A stretch of 64,000 nucleotides of DNA from an uncultured Pirellulaceae bacterium (lineage in GTDB: Bacteria > Planctomycetota > Planctomycetia > Pirellulales > Pirellulaceae), in assembly GCA_937944405.1 (NCBI GenBank), contig CALDYR010000002.1, positions 1 through 64,000 on the forward strand. The letters run 5' to 3'. This document shows, one piece after another, positions 19,022-27,745 of this stretch. The position numbers and the translations under genes are program-made. Each line of letters begins with the position of its first letter. Position 1 is the first letter of the stretch. The notes under the pieces were generated by a model. That model was not told where the DNA came from. It saw only the letters and a program-made list of their open reading frames with translations, and made no database searches.

Positions 19022-19702
19022 ATGTTGCTGACCTCTTCGACGCGATTTGTTATCTCGACTGTTGCTGTTACTTTGTTCGCGGCACTAGCACCGCTGAGCC
19101 CCGAATGCGATGCACAGCACCGGCGATTGGTTTTCGGCCAAGAACTGGGGCGATTTTTGGGCGTCGGGCACGGGGGGGGGTACCACTGTGCAAATGCCGG
19201 TCAGAACACGGGCTATTACAATCCCTACACCGAACACAATTCTATGTTAATGTCAGCATACGAAACCGGCCACAGGAACATTACCGGATATCCGGCGTTG
19301 AATACTGACGCCGTCGACCACGGTAGTTACACCGGGCATGACAAAAAACAACACTCCGTTTTTGAATCTTTTCCGGGGCGCGCGGTTCGTCCTTCGTTTG
19401 AACCGGCGGTCGACCGAACGCAAAAAAAGAGTGAAGAAGCAACACCAGACAATGATTTCGATCCCGATTCTGATTTCGAACCCGATAACGATTTTAAATC
19501 CGATAGCGATTTCGGTAGCGACAATGATTTTGATTCGCCTTCGAAGCTGGACCGTATGAACGAATTAAAGCCCAAGGCAATGGCGGACCAAGACGCTGGA
19601 TTCGACGCACTAAAGGATAACTTTGACGACATTCAAGAAAGCAAAGGATCTGGGCTGCGTACGGAGATCGAAGATTTCGATGGAAGTTCGTTTTTAGAAT
19701 AA
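19022..19702 (+). CDS. Exported protein with tandem DxDFxx repeats
   Basis: 226 residues with an N-terminal signal sequence (about 1-31, cleavage near PECDA-Q). Residues 143-172 are five tandem hexapeptides of the form D-(N/S)-D-F-x-(P/S), encoded by 18-bp units at 19448-19537. Such Asp-rich strings can bind Ca2+, but no family is recognised. A run of nine G (19172-19180) lies within the reading frame around HGGGYH, so slippage there would truncate the protein. Other frames are open across this tract. The gene appears monocistronic. Function is unknown. Confidence 0.65.
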   Translation: MLLTSSTRFVISTVAVTLFAALAPLSPECDAQHRRLVFGQELGRFLGVGHGGGYHCANAGQNTGYYNPYTEHNSMLMSAYETGHRNITGYPALNTDAVDHGSYTGHDKKQHSVFESFPGRAVRPSFEPAVDRTQKKSEEATPDNDFDPDSDFEPDNDFKSDSDFGSDNDFDSPSKLDRMNELKPKAMADQDAGFDALKDNFDDIQESKGSGLRTEIEDFDGSSFLE

Positions 19703-19732
19703 TGCGTGCCCTGTTATGTATCACGGGCCGCG

Positions 19733-20797
19733 TCAAAAGTTAATGGCCGATGCTGACCGCGCTGTTCTGACGGTCTTACCGAGTGCTGAACCGACATTGA
19801 ACACCTGTTGGATTTCATAGTCGGGCAAAATGGGCTGGGTTGTCCCGCCGGGCAATTTCAAGACCGCAAAATCGTCGTTTCGGTCTTGCCCAGTGCCGCG
19901 CGGCAATAGCGGGAAGGACGTGTGCAGTTCGATCTGGCCCAGCAGTTTGTTGCCCGAGGTGTCGACCGTTGGCGAATTGTAAAACGGAGCCAAATCGACA
20001 TCGGTAAACTGACCATCGATCCACCCGTTGAGGTGATGGGCGCGCGGTTCAACCAGAAAGCGACCGGCAAATCCAGATTCATCCCCCAGCTCTTGCAAGT
20101 CGGGCAACCATTGGCTGGCCAACCAGCACGGCATCGCAACTTGGTTGGTTTCAACATGGATTCGGATTTGATCGGTGGCCTTTATATGGTCCACGTTACA
20201 CTGGACCAAAGAATGTTGGTGCGCAGGCAGTTGGTTTGCGTGAGGGTTGTTATACGCACCAGCGGCATTTGAGTGTCGCATCCGCAGGGTGACGACCGCT
20301 CGGGCGCCTTCGACGGTAGGGGTGGTGGTAATTTCGATTGGCGAAACTCGCAATTCGCGTGTTTGGCCGCCATGGGTGGCGGTTAACACGACGTCGTTGA
20401 GCAGCACCGAACATGCCCCCGAACGTAACAGCCGACCGTTGATGGTTTCGGTGAGATACTTGAGCCCGTGGTTGGACAATCGCACTTGGTCGCGGATTAC
20501 GATTTGGCTGCGACCGGGAACGTAATTGATGCCGACTTCCATTGCCGAGGCCACTGGTTGGCCGTGGCCATCAAAGATCGTCACATCGCGCAAAACGGTC
20601 GTGTTGGGGCTGAGTGTTTCGACCGAATGGAGCTGCGTATGGACGCCGATTTGCGAAAAGATCTGCTGTTGCCAGTAAGCCGCAGTGCGCGGATGGCAGG
20701 CACGATAGACGATAATCCCCGTTGGAAGGCAACAGAAAAATAGAAACAGCAAACGACAAAACAGTCGTCGCTGATTATCGCTCATTCGGTTTTCCAT
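19733..20797 (-). CDS. Membrane-anchored protein of unknown function
   Basis: 354 residues with one N-terminal hydrophobic segment (about 10-28, LFCRLLFLFFCCLPTGIIVY), so probably anchored in the inner membrane or exported. The rest is predicted periplasmic, beta-rich, with no Cys clusters or catalytic motif I can recognise (for example VLRDVTIFDGHGQPVASAMEV and LNGWIDGQFTDVDLAPFY). The pattern of a helix followed by beta-strands describing inner/outer layers recalls AsmA-like lipid-bridging proteins, but this is only an impression. ATG codons at 20797 and 20785 are both possible starts. It is convergent with the acidic-repeat gene, 30 bases apart. Confidence 0.65.
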   Translation of the reverse strand: MENRMSDNQRRLFCRLLFLFFCCLPTGIIVYRACHPRTAAYWQQQIFSQIGVHTQLHSVETLSPNTTVLRDVTIFDGHGQPVASAMEVGINYVPGRSQIVIRDQVRLSNHGLKYLTETINGRLLRSGACSVLLNDVVLTATHGGQTRELRVSPIEITTTPTVEGARAVVTLRMRHSNAAGAYNNPHANQLPAHQHSLVQCNVDHIKATDQIRIHVETNQVAMPCWLASQWLPDLQELGDESGFAGRFLVEPRAHHLNGWIDGQFTDVDLAPFYNSPTVDTSGNKLLGQIELHTSFPLLPRGTGQDRNDDFAVLKLPGGTTQPILPDYEIQQVFNVGSALGKTVRTARSASAINF

Positions 20798-21007
20798 GGC
20801 TGTCTTGGGTGGGCTATGTTTTTAGCAACCGCCCACGCATCTGGTTTGCGAAGTTTTAGAAACGTGGCAAGTCCGGTGGGTACTCATTCTTCTGTAAGTA
20901 AGTATCCACGATCATGACTTTTCGATAAAGGCGGATTGTTCGCTAGCAATCTGCAAAGCGCCGAATTGATGAGCCGAGAATCGGCGGGCTAAATCGCGGG
21001 CAGGCTA

Positions 21008-21325
21008 TTAGACGGCGTCAAAAACACGTACGCTGCGCCAGGTTTCTTTGTTCCGTTCAATGAAGGCGCGGTGATCTGGATGGTCTTGGTAAACGTCATG
21101 GGCGGCGCGGTCCTCGAAAACGACTACCAACGCCACGTCGAAATCGGTGTCGTTGACCTCACGATTCAAATCCGCTTCCCGGATCCCAACATGCAGGCTG
21201 ACCACGCCACCGGGACGTTTGAGAAAGTGATCGCAATCATCGACGAGTGCTTGGCAATTTTCTGGCGTGCTTTCTTTTAGGGAAAAAAAGACACAGTGGG
21301 TCAGTTGGCCGGTTGAATTGGACAT
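21008..21325 (-). CDS. Dabb-family (stress-responsive alpha/beta barrel) protein
   Basis: 105-residue ferredoxin-like barrel. LTHCVFFSLKESTPENC at the start and DTDFDVALVVVFEDRAAHDVYQDHPDHRAFIE in the second half match the Dabb pattern (H-x-V-x-F-K ... D-x-x-L-x-x-x-F-x-D-x-x-A-x-x-x-Y-x-x-H-P-x-H). Members are small dimeric cytoplasmic proteins of mostly unknown activity. It is divergent from panC. No further clue to its job. Confidence 0.85.
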   Translation of the reverse strand: MSNSTGQLTHCVFFSLKESTPENCQALVDDCDHFLKRPGGVVSLHVGIREADLNREVNDTDFDVALVVVFEDRAAHDVYQDHPDHRAFIERNKETWRSVRVFDAV

Positions 21326-21437
21326 AAGGTAATACCAAACGTGAATCAGGGAAAGAAATTTGTCAGCTTGCCAGCTAACCCGGGATCACCTAATTTACAG
21401 GCTGTTTTTCAAAAGACAACATAACCACGAGTGCGTC

Positions 21438-22286
21438 TTGCCCATCCAACCGATCACCACCGGCGCTGATTTGCTTACCCTGACCGCGCATTTCAAATCC
21501 AATCACCAGACCATCGGCGTGGTGCCGACAATGGGGGCGTTGCACGCCGGCCATTTGAGCCTGGTCGGTGCGTCGTTGGGACAATGCGACCAAACGATCG
21601 TTACCATATTCGTCAATCCGAAACAGTTTGCGGCGAACGAAGATCTCAGCCAGTACCCTCGTCCCTTGGAGGCCGATCTGGCGAAGCTAGAGTCATTGGG
21701 GGTGCAGCACGTGTTCGTTCCCGCTGAAGGCCAGATGTATCCCGACGGCTTCTCGACCTCCGTTCTGCCACCGGATGTGGCGGGGAAACTGGAAGGCGAA
21801 TTTCGCCCAACTCACTTTCAGGGCGTCGCGACGGTGGTTTTGAAATTGCTGAATATGACTCGGGCTGACACCGCGTTTTTTGGCCAAAAGGACTTCCAAC
21901 AGGTCTTAGTCATTCAAAAAATGGTGGCTGATTTAAACGTCAACGTCGACATCGTCGTGTGCGATATCGTTCGAGAAGCCGATGGATTGGCGCTGAGTTC
22001 ACGCAATGTTTACCTTTGTGAACAAGAGAGAATGATCGCGCTGACGCTGTCGAAAGTATTAAATCATGTCGAAGCGCTGATCGGTGAAGGTCAGACCGAT
22101 GGTTATGAGGTCGTCACTGAAATGCGCCAAATGTTGATTGACGGCGGTGTTACCAGTGTTGACTATGCCGTCATCGCCGACCCCCAGACGCTCAATACGG
22201 CGGAGTCGATTTCGTTGCCGGTGGTAGCTTTGATCGCGGCTCATGTTGGTAAAACGAGATTGATCGACAATCGCATCATTAAGTAG
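21438..22286 (+). CDS. panC: Pantothenate synthetase
   Basis: Condenses pantoate and beta-alanine with ATP in coenzyme A synthesis. VVPTMGALHAGHLSLV carries the HxGH-type nucleotidyltransferase motif; TIFVNPKQF, FFGQKDFQQ and SSRNVYL are further family signatures. No ATG is suitable. The TTG at 21438 gives 282 residues, matching the family length and its usual N-terminal strand. An in-frame TTG at 21360 is preceded by a good AGGGA ribosome site and would add 26 residues, so the start is uncertain. lgt follows 27 bases downstream, probably in one transcript. Confidence 0.95.
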   Translation: MPIQPITTGADLLTLTAHFKSNHQTIGVVPTMGALHAGHLSLVGASLGQCDQTIVTIFVNPKQFAANEDLSQYPRPLEADLAKLESLGVQHVFVPAEGQMYPDGFSTSVLPPDVAGKLEGEFRPTHFQGVATVVLKLLNMTRADTAFFGQKDFQQVLVIQKMVADLNVNVDIVVCDIVREADGLALSSRNVYLCEQERMIALTLSKVLNHVEALIGEGQTDGYEVVTEMRQMLIDGGVTSVDYAVIADPQTLNTAESISLPVVALIAAHVGKTRLIDNRIIK

Positions 22287-22313
22287 CGCATCACTGTACC
22301 TAAAGAATTCCTC

Positions 22314-23627
22314 ATGCAACCGACTCTTTTTTTTATTCCTCATCAATGGCTGGGATGGCCGTTGCTGATCGTTTGGTTGATCATCAGTGCCGTCATCGTT
22401 GGCGTGTTGTACCAACGCCATCGCTGGGGGCAAGAAACGGTTGGTTTTTTTCCGGTGGCGGCAATTGTGGCTGGCATCATTTTGTTTGTGCTTCCCAATG
22501 TCGAAGTGATGGGTATCAATCCCACCGCCCCACTGGGGCCGATGATCAGTCGGGGGCTCGCGGTTCGCGGCTACGGTGTTTGCATGTTGACCGCGATTGT
22601 TGCCGGCATGGGAATCGTGATTTACCGCTGCAAGCAGATCGGTTACCCCGTTGACCCGATTTTCACTTTGGCGTTTTGGATGGTGATCGCGGGTGTGATC
22701 GGGGCTCGACTGTTCTTTGTGGTTCAGAAACGCGAATTGTTTTTTGCCGAAGGGGTCCCGTTATCTGCCTCACTAGCGGCAGTGCTAAACATGACCGAAG
22801 GGGGATTGGTGGTTTACGGGAGTCTTTTCGGGGCTTCGATTGCAGCCTTCATTTTCTTCTTCCGAACCAAACTGCCGGTCTGGAAAACGGCAGACTTAAT
22901 TGCGCCCGGGATGGCGTTGGGATTAGCGATTGGTCGCATCGGTTGTCTAATGAATGGATGTTGTTGGGGTGGCGTCTGCCCTCCGGGGATGCCTTCGATT
23001 ACGTTTCCTGCGGGCGCCGCAGCGTACATGCAACACCTTTCAAACGGAGAGTTATTAGGGGTAACTTCGCACCCCAGCGAAAGTGACTACAGCCGCGCGG
23101 TTGTTTCAGTCGCGCCAGGCATCGGAGCGGAAATTGGTATCGCTGTGGGGGATCGCATTGCCATCGGTGGCAACCCTGAACTGTTGCGATTCTTTAGCGC
23201 ATCCAACGATAGCCTTCGAGATGTCGCGCACATCGACGTTGGCATCAACGCCGGGGATGGATCTGACATGCGTGTTCAATCGGTGCCGATCTCGAAGCTG
23301 CCCCGGCGTTCGTTGCCGGTTCACCCGACTCAAATCTACAGCGCCCTCAACGCGCTGGTTTTGTGCGCAGTGCTGTGGTGCTTTTGGCATTACCGGAAAT
23401 CCGATGGCGAAGCGTTCGCGCTGATGCTGATTCTTTATCCCATTGGGCGATTTCTGATTGAGATTATCCGCGACGATGAATCGGGGCAATTCGGAACCAC
23501 TTTCACCATCTCCCAGTGGGTCAGCGTTTTCACGATCGCGATTGGATTTGTGCTGTTTGCCTATCGTCGTGGATTTGGCAACGTGAAAGACCCAAACGCT
23601 ACGCCCATCACGCCGGCGGCATCGTAA
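22314..23627 (+). CDS. lgt: Prolipoprotein diacylglyceryl transferase with long insert
   Basis: Transfers diacylglycerol to the lipobox cysteine of prelipoproteins in the inner membrane. The 437-residue sequence has about seven hydrophobic segments, the glycine-rich signature GLAIGRIGCLMNGCCWGG (about 203-220) and HPTQIYS with H337 and Y342. Between those two motifs lie about 115 residues, where usual Lgt have roughly half that. Part of this insert (VAPGIGAEIGIAVGDRIAIGG, about 267-286) resembles the ligand-binding strand pattern of a PDZ-like module. Topology suggests the insert is on the periplasmic side. It follows panC closely. Confidence 0.93.
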   Translation: MQPTLFFIPHQWLGWPLLIVWLIISAVIVGVLYQRHRWGQETVGFFPVAAIVAGIILFVLPNVEVMGINPTAPLGPMISRGLAVRGYGVCMLTAIVAGMGIVIYRCKQIGYPVDPIFTLAFWMVIAGVIGARLFFVVQKRELFFAEGVPLSASLAAVLNMTEGGLVVYGSLFGASIAAFIFFFRTKLPVWKTADLIAPGMALGLAIGRIGCLMNGCCWGGVCPPGMPSITFPAGAAAYMQHLSNGELLGVTSHPSESDYSRAVVSVAPGIGAEIGIAVGDRIAIGGNPELLRFFSASNDSLRDVAHIDVGINAGDGSDMRVQSVPISKLPRRSLPVHPTQIYSALNALVLCAVLWCFWHYRKSDGEAFALMLILYPIGRFLIEIIRDDESGQFGTTFTISQWVSVFTIAIGFVLFAYRRGFGNVKDPNATPITPAAS

Positions 23628-23865
23628 GGCAGTCTTGCGGCCCCAACGCCGCCGTTGCGCCCCCGTTTCACTCCAGGTACCCCCTGTTGTGCCCCCGTCC
23701 CAAGGCGACCGCTTGCCACAGGGCCTTGCACCGGTTGAATAAGTTACAATGGCCAGTGATCGAGTGGAGCGGAAGCGTTTTCACTGGGTAAGGCTCGGAA
23801 ACAGCGCTTTTTCTCCTGTTTTAATAATTTAGGGAACTTCTGCACGCCGGTTGGCGTCTGAGCTG

Positions 23866-24465
23866 ATGAATCCATCTGGAAATAATCTGACCGACCAACA
23901 ACTAATCGCCAAAACGCTTGATGGACAGACCGCAGCATTTGGGGTGCTGGTCCGCAGGTACCAAGATCGGCTGTTTAATTCGATGGTCCATTTGGTGAGG
24001 AACGCGTCCGATGCAGAAGATGTGGTGCAGGACGCATTTCTGTTGGCGCTGAGAAAGCTCGATAGTTTTCAAGGCAACAGTCAGTTTTACACGTGGCTGT
24101 TCCGAATCGCCCGCAACACCGCAATTTCCAAACTACGCCGCAAGAAGCACACCGTATCGCTTGATGCTACGGATTCGAAACTGCGATTGGATTTCCCCGA
24201 CGACGGCCCGGCACCGTCAATCGAGATGGAACGCCGCGAAAGGCAAACGGGTTTAATGCGTGCCATGGATTTGCTTTCGCGAGAACATCGGGCAATTTTG
24301 ATTCTGCGGGAAATGGAAGAACAAAACTATGAAACCATCTCTGAGATTTTAGATTTGCCGGTCGGCACTGTCCGCAGCCGACTGCACCGCGCTCGGTCGC
24401 AATTAAGGGACTTGCTGGTGAAAAGCGCCGATGAAGGGTGTGCCAAAGACATCGCCAAACATTAG
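23866..24465 (+). CDS. ECF-type RNA polymerase sigma factor
   Basis: 199-residue group 4 sigma factor, start placed at the ATG at 23866. Region 2 shows DAEDVVQDAFLLALRKLDSFQGNSQFYTWLFRIARNTAISKLRRKK, conveyed here in pieces: DAEDVVQDAF (core binding) and FYTWLFRIARN (promoter melting). Region 4 has LSREHRAILILREMEEQNYETISEILDLP with the helix-turn-helix LPVGTVRSRLHRAR. It resembles the RpoE/SigW type. The gene 91 bases downstream encodes a membrane protein with the architecture of an anti-sigma factor, so the pair is probably a regulatory module. Confidence 0.93.
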   Translation: MNPSGNNLTDQQLIAKTLDGQTAAFGVLVRRYQDRLFNSMVHLVRNASDAEDVVQDAFLLALRKLDSFQGNSQFYTWLFRIARNTAISKLRRKKHTVSLDATDSKLRLDFPDDGPAPSIEMERRERQTGLMRAMDLLSREHRAILILREMEEQNYETISEILDLPVGTVRSRLHRARSQLRDLLVKSADEGCAKDIAKH

Positions 24466-24556
24466 TAACATTTAATTCTGAAAATCGGGTTTCTATTTTC
24501 GCTCCGCTAATCTTCCTCCATAAGACACGTCTACCTCCTGTTGATGATTTTAAGTT

Positions 24557-26041
24557 ATGTCCGACGTTACTAAATCTGAACTACTAATCAATGCATTGTT
24601 AGATGGACAACTGGATGCCGCGACCGCAGACCATGTCCAACAGCAGATCGCCAACGATTCGAAAATGCGAGAGATCTTCAACGCTTTTTCAGAACAACGC
24701 GCCGCTATTGTGGGACTACCGAAGTTTAGGTTGGAAGATGATTTTGCGGACCGGGTTTTAGACATCGCGGCGGCCGAAGCCGCAGCAGTCCCCTGTTTCA
24801 GCCCACCACCTGCGCAATCGCCGCAATCGCCGCTATCGGTTGATTGGAAAAAATACGCAATGTCGCTCTCAGCGATCGCGGCGCTGTTGATGGCAATGTT
24901 GGTTTACCAGTGGAAGCCGCCTTCTAATGAGAACTCGCAAGCCGCGGCCTTATTGAAAACCGACGCTCAGTTACCCCGACATTCTCCTCAAAAATCGGCG
25001 GCGAATCCAGCCACGCAGCGAAATTTGAACAAAGACGCTACTGCGCGCCCCTTGGCTGATACTGCGGCGGTGGCAATCGCTGGCGGCGATGAATTCTCAG
25101 GCACATCAGCCGATGAACGCGCCCCTGACCACAAGTTGGCCGAATCGTTGGCATCAGTATCGAATCCAGCCACGGTTAAGCCGGTACCGCGCACCCGACA
25201 ACCCCACAACCACGTGGCCAGTTCTGCTGAGACTAAGAACGCAATCGCCGCCAACACAACCGCAGCCCCCCCGTCAGTGGACGGTTCGGTTGATCCTGTT
25301 GCTGGAAAAACAATCCCGGCTGATTTCGCGTTAAGCGGCACTGCGATGACACCACCTATCGTTTCGCCCCCGCCTGCGATCGAACAAGTTTGGTTGCTAG
25401 AAGTAGACGACTCATTTTCGCAGGAACAAATTATTAAAGCATTGGTTGCGAATTCAATTTCAGTCCCCCTTGAACTCCAACGCCGCGGCGCGCGCGCGGC
25501 CCGCATAGGGTCTCCAAACGAAGTCGACGGCATCCACGTCGCGGCCAATAAGTCTCAAATGAAGCGCGCCCTTTCCCTGTTGGCCAGTTCTGAAGCGGTG
25601 ACGATTTCCGCGTTCCAACTTCCCAACATCGGTGTGCAAGACGTCGTCGATTCGTTCGCCAGTAAGCCGACAGACAAAAACGCTTTGGCCGCTGCCCCGG
25701 CCAGCATCATCGCGCCTCCTCAAGCGATCGCTCAGAAGTTGCACGGAAATTTTTTCGCGCCGCCCTCCCCTTCGTCAAAGATTCCGGAGTCCTACATCGA
25801 ACTCGAACAGATGATGGGATTAGACGCCCAAGCAAAGCATGGGCAATCAACCACTGAATCAATGCCTCTCATGGGGGACCAGCCTTACGTCAATGCCCCC
25901 CCAACCGACGATGAAGCAATAGCCGCAGCCAAGATTGAGCAGAACGCGCAAATCGACGCCCTGTTTCCTCAAAACGAATTGGAATCGGAAGAGCTCAAGA
26001 ACTTTTTGATTCTTATAAAGAATGACACGCCGACAAAGTAA
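24557..26041 (+). CDS. Probable membrane anti-sigma factor with long periplasmic part
   Basis: 494 residues. The N-terminal 90 residues (ELLINALLDGQLDAATADHVQQ) look like the cytoplasmic helical anti-sigma domain of the RseA/ZAS class, though without a HxxxCxxC zinc site. One membrane helix at about 97-116 (YAMSLSAIAALLMAMLVYQW) follows. The periplasmic part begins with a 170-residue Ala/Pro/Thr-rich linker and then a folded domain (about 275-360) containing VWLLEVDDSFSQEQIIKAL. It sits behind the ECF sigma gene on the same strand, which is the usual arrangement for such partners. Binding to that sigma factor is inferred from order only. Confidence 0.78.
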   Translation: MSDVTKSELLINALLDGQLDAATADHVQQQIANDSKMREIFNAFSEQRAAIVGLPKFRLEDDFADRVLDIAAAEAAAVPCFSPPPAQSPQSPLSVDWKKYAMSLSAIAALLMAMLVYQWKPPSNENSQAAALLKTDAQLPRHSPQKSAANPATQRNLNKDATARPLADTAAVAIAGGDEFSGTSADERAPDHKLAESLASVSNPATVKPVPRTRQPHNHVASSAETKNAIAANTTAAPPSVDGSVDPVAGKTIPADFALSGTAMTPPIVSPPPAIEQVWLLEVDDSFSQEQIIKALVANSISVPLELQRRGARAARIGSPNEVDGIHVAANKSQMKRALSLLASSEAVTISAFQLPNIGVQDVVDSFASKPTDKNALAAAPASIIAPPQAIAQKLHGNFFAPPSPSSKIPESYIELEQMMGLDAQAKHGQSTTESMPLMGDQPYVNAPPTDDEAIAAAKIEQNAQIDALFPQNELESEELKNFLILIKNDTPTK

Positions 26042-26131
26042 GCTTGCGTTTTCCGCGGCGTAAAAAAAGGGGCAGAAAACATCGGCCATTATCCTAAGAT
26101 TCTGCGCGCCTCCCCAAACAGCAACGGCGAC

Positions 26132-26160
26132 TGAAAAAGGCAGGTAAAAACCTGCCCTGC
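26132..26160 (-). terminator. Terminator of the small Tyr-rich exported gene
   Basis: On the minus strand GGCAGG, a 6-nt loop (TTTTTA) and CCTGCC (26139-26144 with 26151-26156) are followed by TTTTT. It lies about 30 bases past the stop at 26186. Confidence 0.75.
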
Positions 26161-26185
26161 TTGTTTGCTTGATTACGTCACGTGA

Positions 26186-26521
26186 TTAGAAAATATCGGT
26201 GATGAATTGGTGGCCCCAGTGATACCGGCGTGAGGACGGATAATAGTTCTGCCACTGCTTGTTGTAGACTGGAATTCGGTACTCTGGTTTGTAACGGTAG
26301 TACAAACTATCAGCGCTTCGATACGCCTCGTTGCCCCAGTAGTTTTGGGGATAGGTAACGTAAGGATAGTGGTAGAAGCGATTGTAGTTCTGAGCTCCTT
26401 GGTTGTTTCCCCAAGTCTGCCCGAAAGCTTTTTCCTGAGCCTGAGCCGATTGTGATTGCCCGACGGCAACGATCGCGAACGCCGACAAAATCATGCCAGC
26501 AAATAACACTCGACGAAACAT
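26186..26521 (-). CDS. Small exported Tyr/Asn-rich protein
   Basis: 111 residues beginning at the ATG at 26521 with a signal peptide (MFRRVLFAGMILSAFAIVAVG, cleavage near SAQAQ). The mature part is full of Tyr, Trp, Asn and Arg (YHYPYVTYPQNYWGNEAY, YPSSRRYHWGHQF) and has no Cys. Similar short Tyr-rich exported proteins are common in planctomycetes, but I recognise no family. An upstream in-frame ATG at 26569 would precede the signal peptide with 16 residues and is unlikely. Function unknown. Confidence 0.7.
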   Translation of the reverse strand: MFRRVLFAGMILSAFAIVAVGQSQSAQAQEKAFGQTWGNNQGAQNYNRFYHYPYVTYPQNYWGNEAYRSADSLYYRYKPEYRIPVYNKQWQNYYPSSRRYHWGHQFITDIF

Positions 26522-26915
26522 GGAGATTCTCCCTTTACAGGCCACTGGCCTTATTTGGCCACCGGCCATTACTGAGTCAAATACTCCTCTTGCATCGTCC
26601 TAGTGGGGAAACGGACTTGTACGAATGTTTGGTAGAATCGGATGGATCGGCACCATTGTGACAGCACCCCTGATAAGAGATGCCGATTGGTGAACCTTGG
26701 GCGGTATGAAACGGAGAAAGTCAGATCCCAGTTGGCGGGATTTACCGTTTTACGCGGCGGAAAAAGATCTGCGACACCATACTTTCATCTCGTTTTAACC
26801 TCGGCCGTGGGGAACGTTCAGTGACAGTGACTTCATAGAGTAACCCGCGGTTCCAGCACGAACGTCGAGCGAATCGACGTCAGAGTTAGAGTCAGAGTCA
26901 GACAATCCAATTGGG

Positions 26916-27149
26916 TTAGGCGACTTGACAATCGAACTGCTGCGGCATGGCGGGCGCCGAAACTGTGGCTTGATCATGGTCTTGAAGTTCATTCACCATC
27001 TCCTGCAATTCGCCGCGTAGGATTCGCACCGACTCATGAGCCTTGATACCAAGACGGACTGAATTTCCTTTGATACGTAAGACTTCGATGCTGATTCCGA
27101 GTTCCGGGAATTCGATCAATTCTTCAATTTTTCGAGATAGAACTAGCAC
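26916..27149 (-). CDS. csrA: Carbon storage regulator CsrA
   Basis: 77-residue RNA-binding regulator that blocks or stabilises mRNAs by binding GGA loops. MLVLSRKIEE at the start, VEVL-like IEVLRIKGNSVRLGI and the conserved RNA-contact segment ESVRILRGEL are present. The C-terminal 20 residues are variable. It lies downstream of the sucrose cluster on the same strand but 600 bases away, so it is probably a separate unit. Control of flagellar or glycogen/sucrose genes is plausible but not shown. Confidence 0.95.
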   Translation of the reverse strand: MLVLSRKIEELIEFPELGISIEVLRIKGNSVRLGIKAHESVRILRGELQEMVNELQDHDQATVSAPAMPQQFDCQVA

Positions 27150-27381
27150 TTTACACCTTCCATGACTTCATTGTTGTTTGATCGCAAGTGGTTTCGCCAG
27201 TCAGACGAATGCCTTACGCGCAAATCAAAGGCCAATTATTTGAAAACTTGAAATTGTTTCTGGAGACTTTCAAGTTTTTGCAAATAGGTTTACGTTCACT
27301 CAAATTATTCGTCATCGGTCTCTAAATAACGACAATTGCGCAACGATAGACGGTGCTAGCTTACCCTCAAGCCATAGTTGC

Positions 27382-27399
27382 GGAACGACCAAACACTAA
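27382..27399 (+). repeat. 18-base dispersed repeat, copy 1
   Basis: GGAACGACCAAACACTAA, identical to 37893-37910. It lies 233 bases upstream of csrA in the opposite orientation. Confidence 0.7.
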
Positions 27400-27618
27400 C
27401 CGAGTTAGGCAAAACTCTACCGGTAGAAACAAGATTCGTGAAAGGTTTGGACACCTGCAGGCGGTATGAGTTAGCGGTTCTGCTGTTTGCGAGCGTGCGT
27501 TGGCGATGAAATCGTTGAAAGTCGCGGATAACATGGAATCAAAACAGTCCCAACGCCACGGGGCCGTTAAGGGGACGTCTGGATCACAGATTTGGGTGAT
27601 TTCTAAGCTTTCATCGCC

Positions 27619-27660
27619 TATTCCGAGCCCATTATTCCGAGCCCATTATTCCGCGCCCAT
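27619..27660. repeat. Tandem repeat, three 14-bp units
   Basis: TATTCCGAGCCCAT occurs three times head to tail; the third unit has CGCG in place of CGAG. It lies 86-127 bases beyond the stop of the sucrose-phosphate phosphatase gene. Confidence 0.85.
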
Positions 27661-27686
27661 CGGCCGTTTTGCGTTCAGGCCTCCGG

Positions 27687-27734
27687 CACTCTCTGATGGC
27701 AGCACTCTCTGATGGCAGCACTGTCTGATGGCAG
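27687..27734. repeat. Tandem repeat, three 16-bp units
   Basis: CACTCTCTGATGGCAG occurs three times head to tail, with one change in the third unit (CACTGTCTG). It ends 12 bases before the stop codon at 27746. Confidence 0.85.
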
Positions 27735-27745
27735 CCCAACGGCCA

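Larger units (their letters stand above)
27150..27745. other. 0.6-kb repeat-bearing stretch between csrA and the sucrose cluster
   Basis: It must hold the csrA promoter (near 27150-27250 on the minus strand). It also carries one copy of an 18-base sequence repeated at 37893-37910 and two separate triple tandem repeats (27619-27660, 27687-27734) just behind the last gene of the sucrose cluster. No convincing gene is present. Confidence 0.55.

Noticed and set aside
18985-19308. An alternative plus-strand frame overlapping the acidic-repeat gene
   Set aside because: It lacks a signal peptide and the repeats and exists because the nine-G tract keeps several frames open.
27619-27734. CRISPR-like short repeats
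   Set aside because: The units are directly adjacent without spacers and come only in threes; there are no cas genes.
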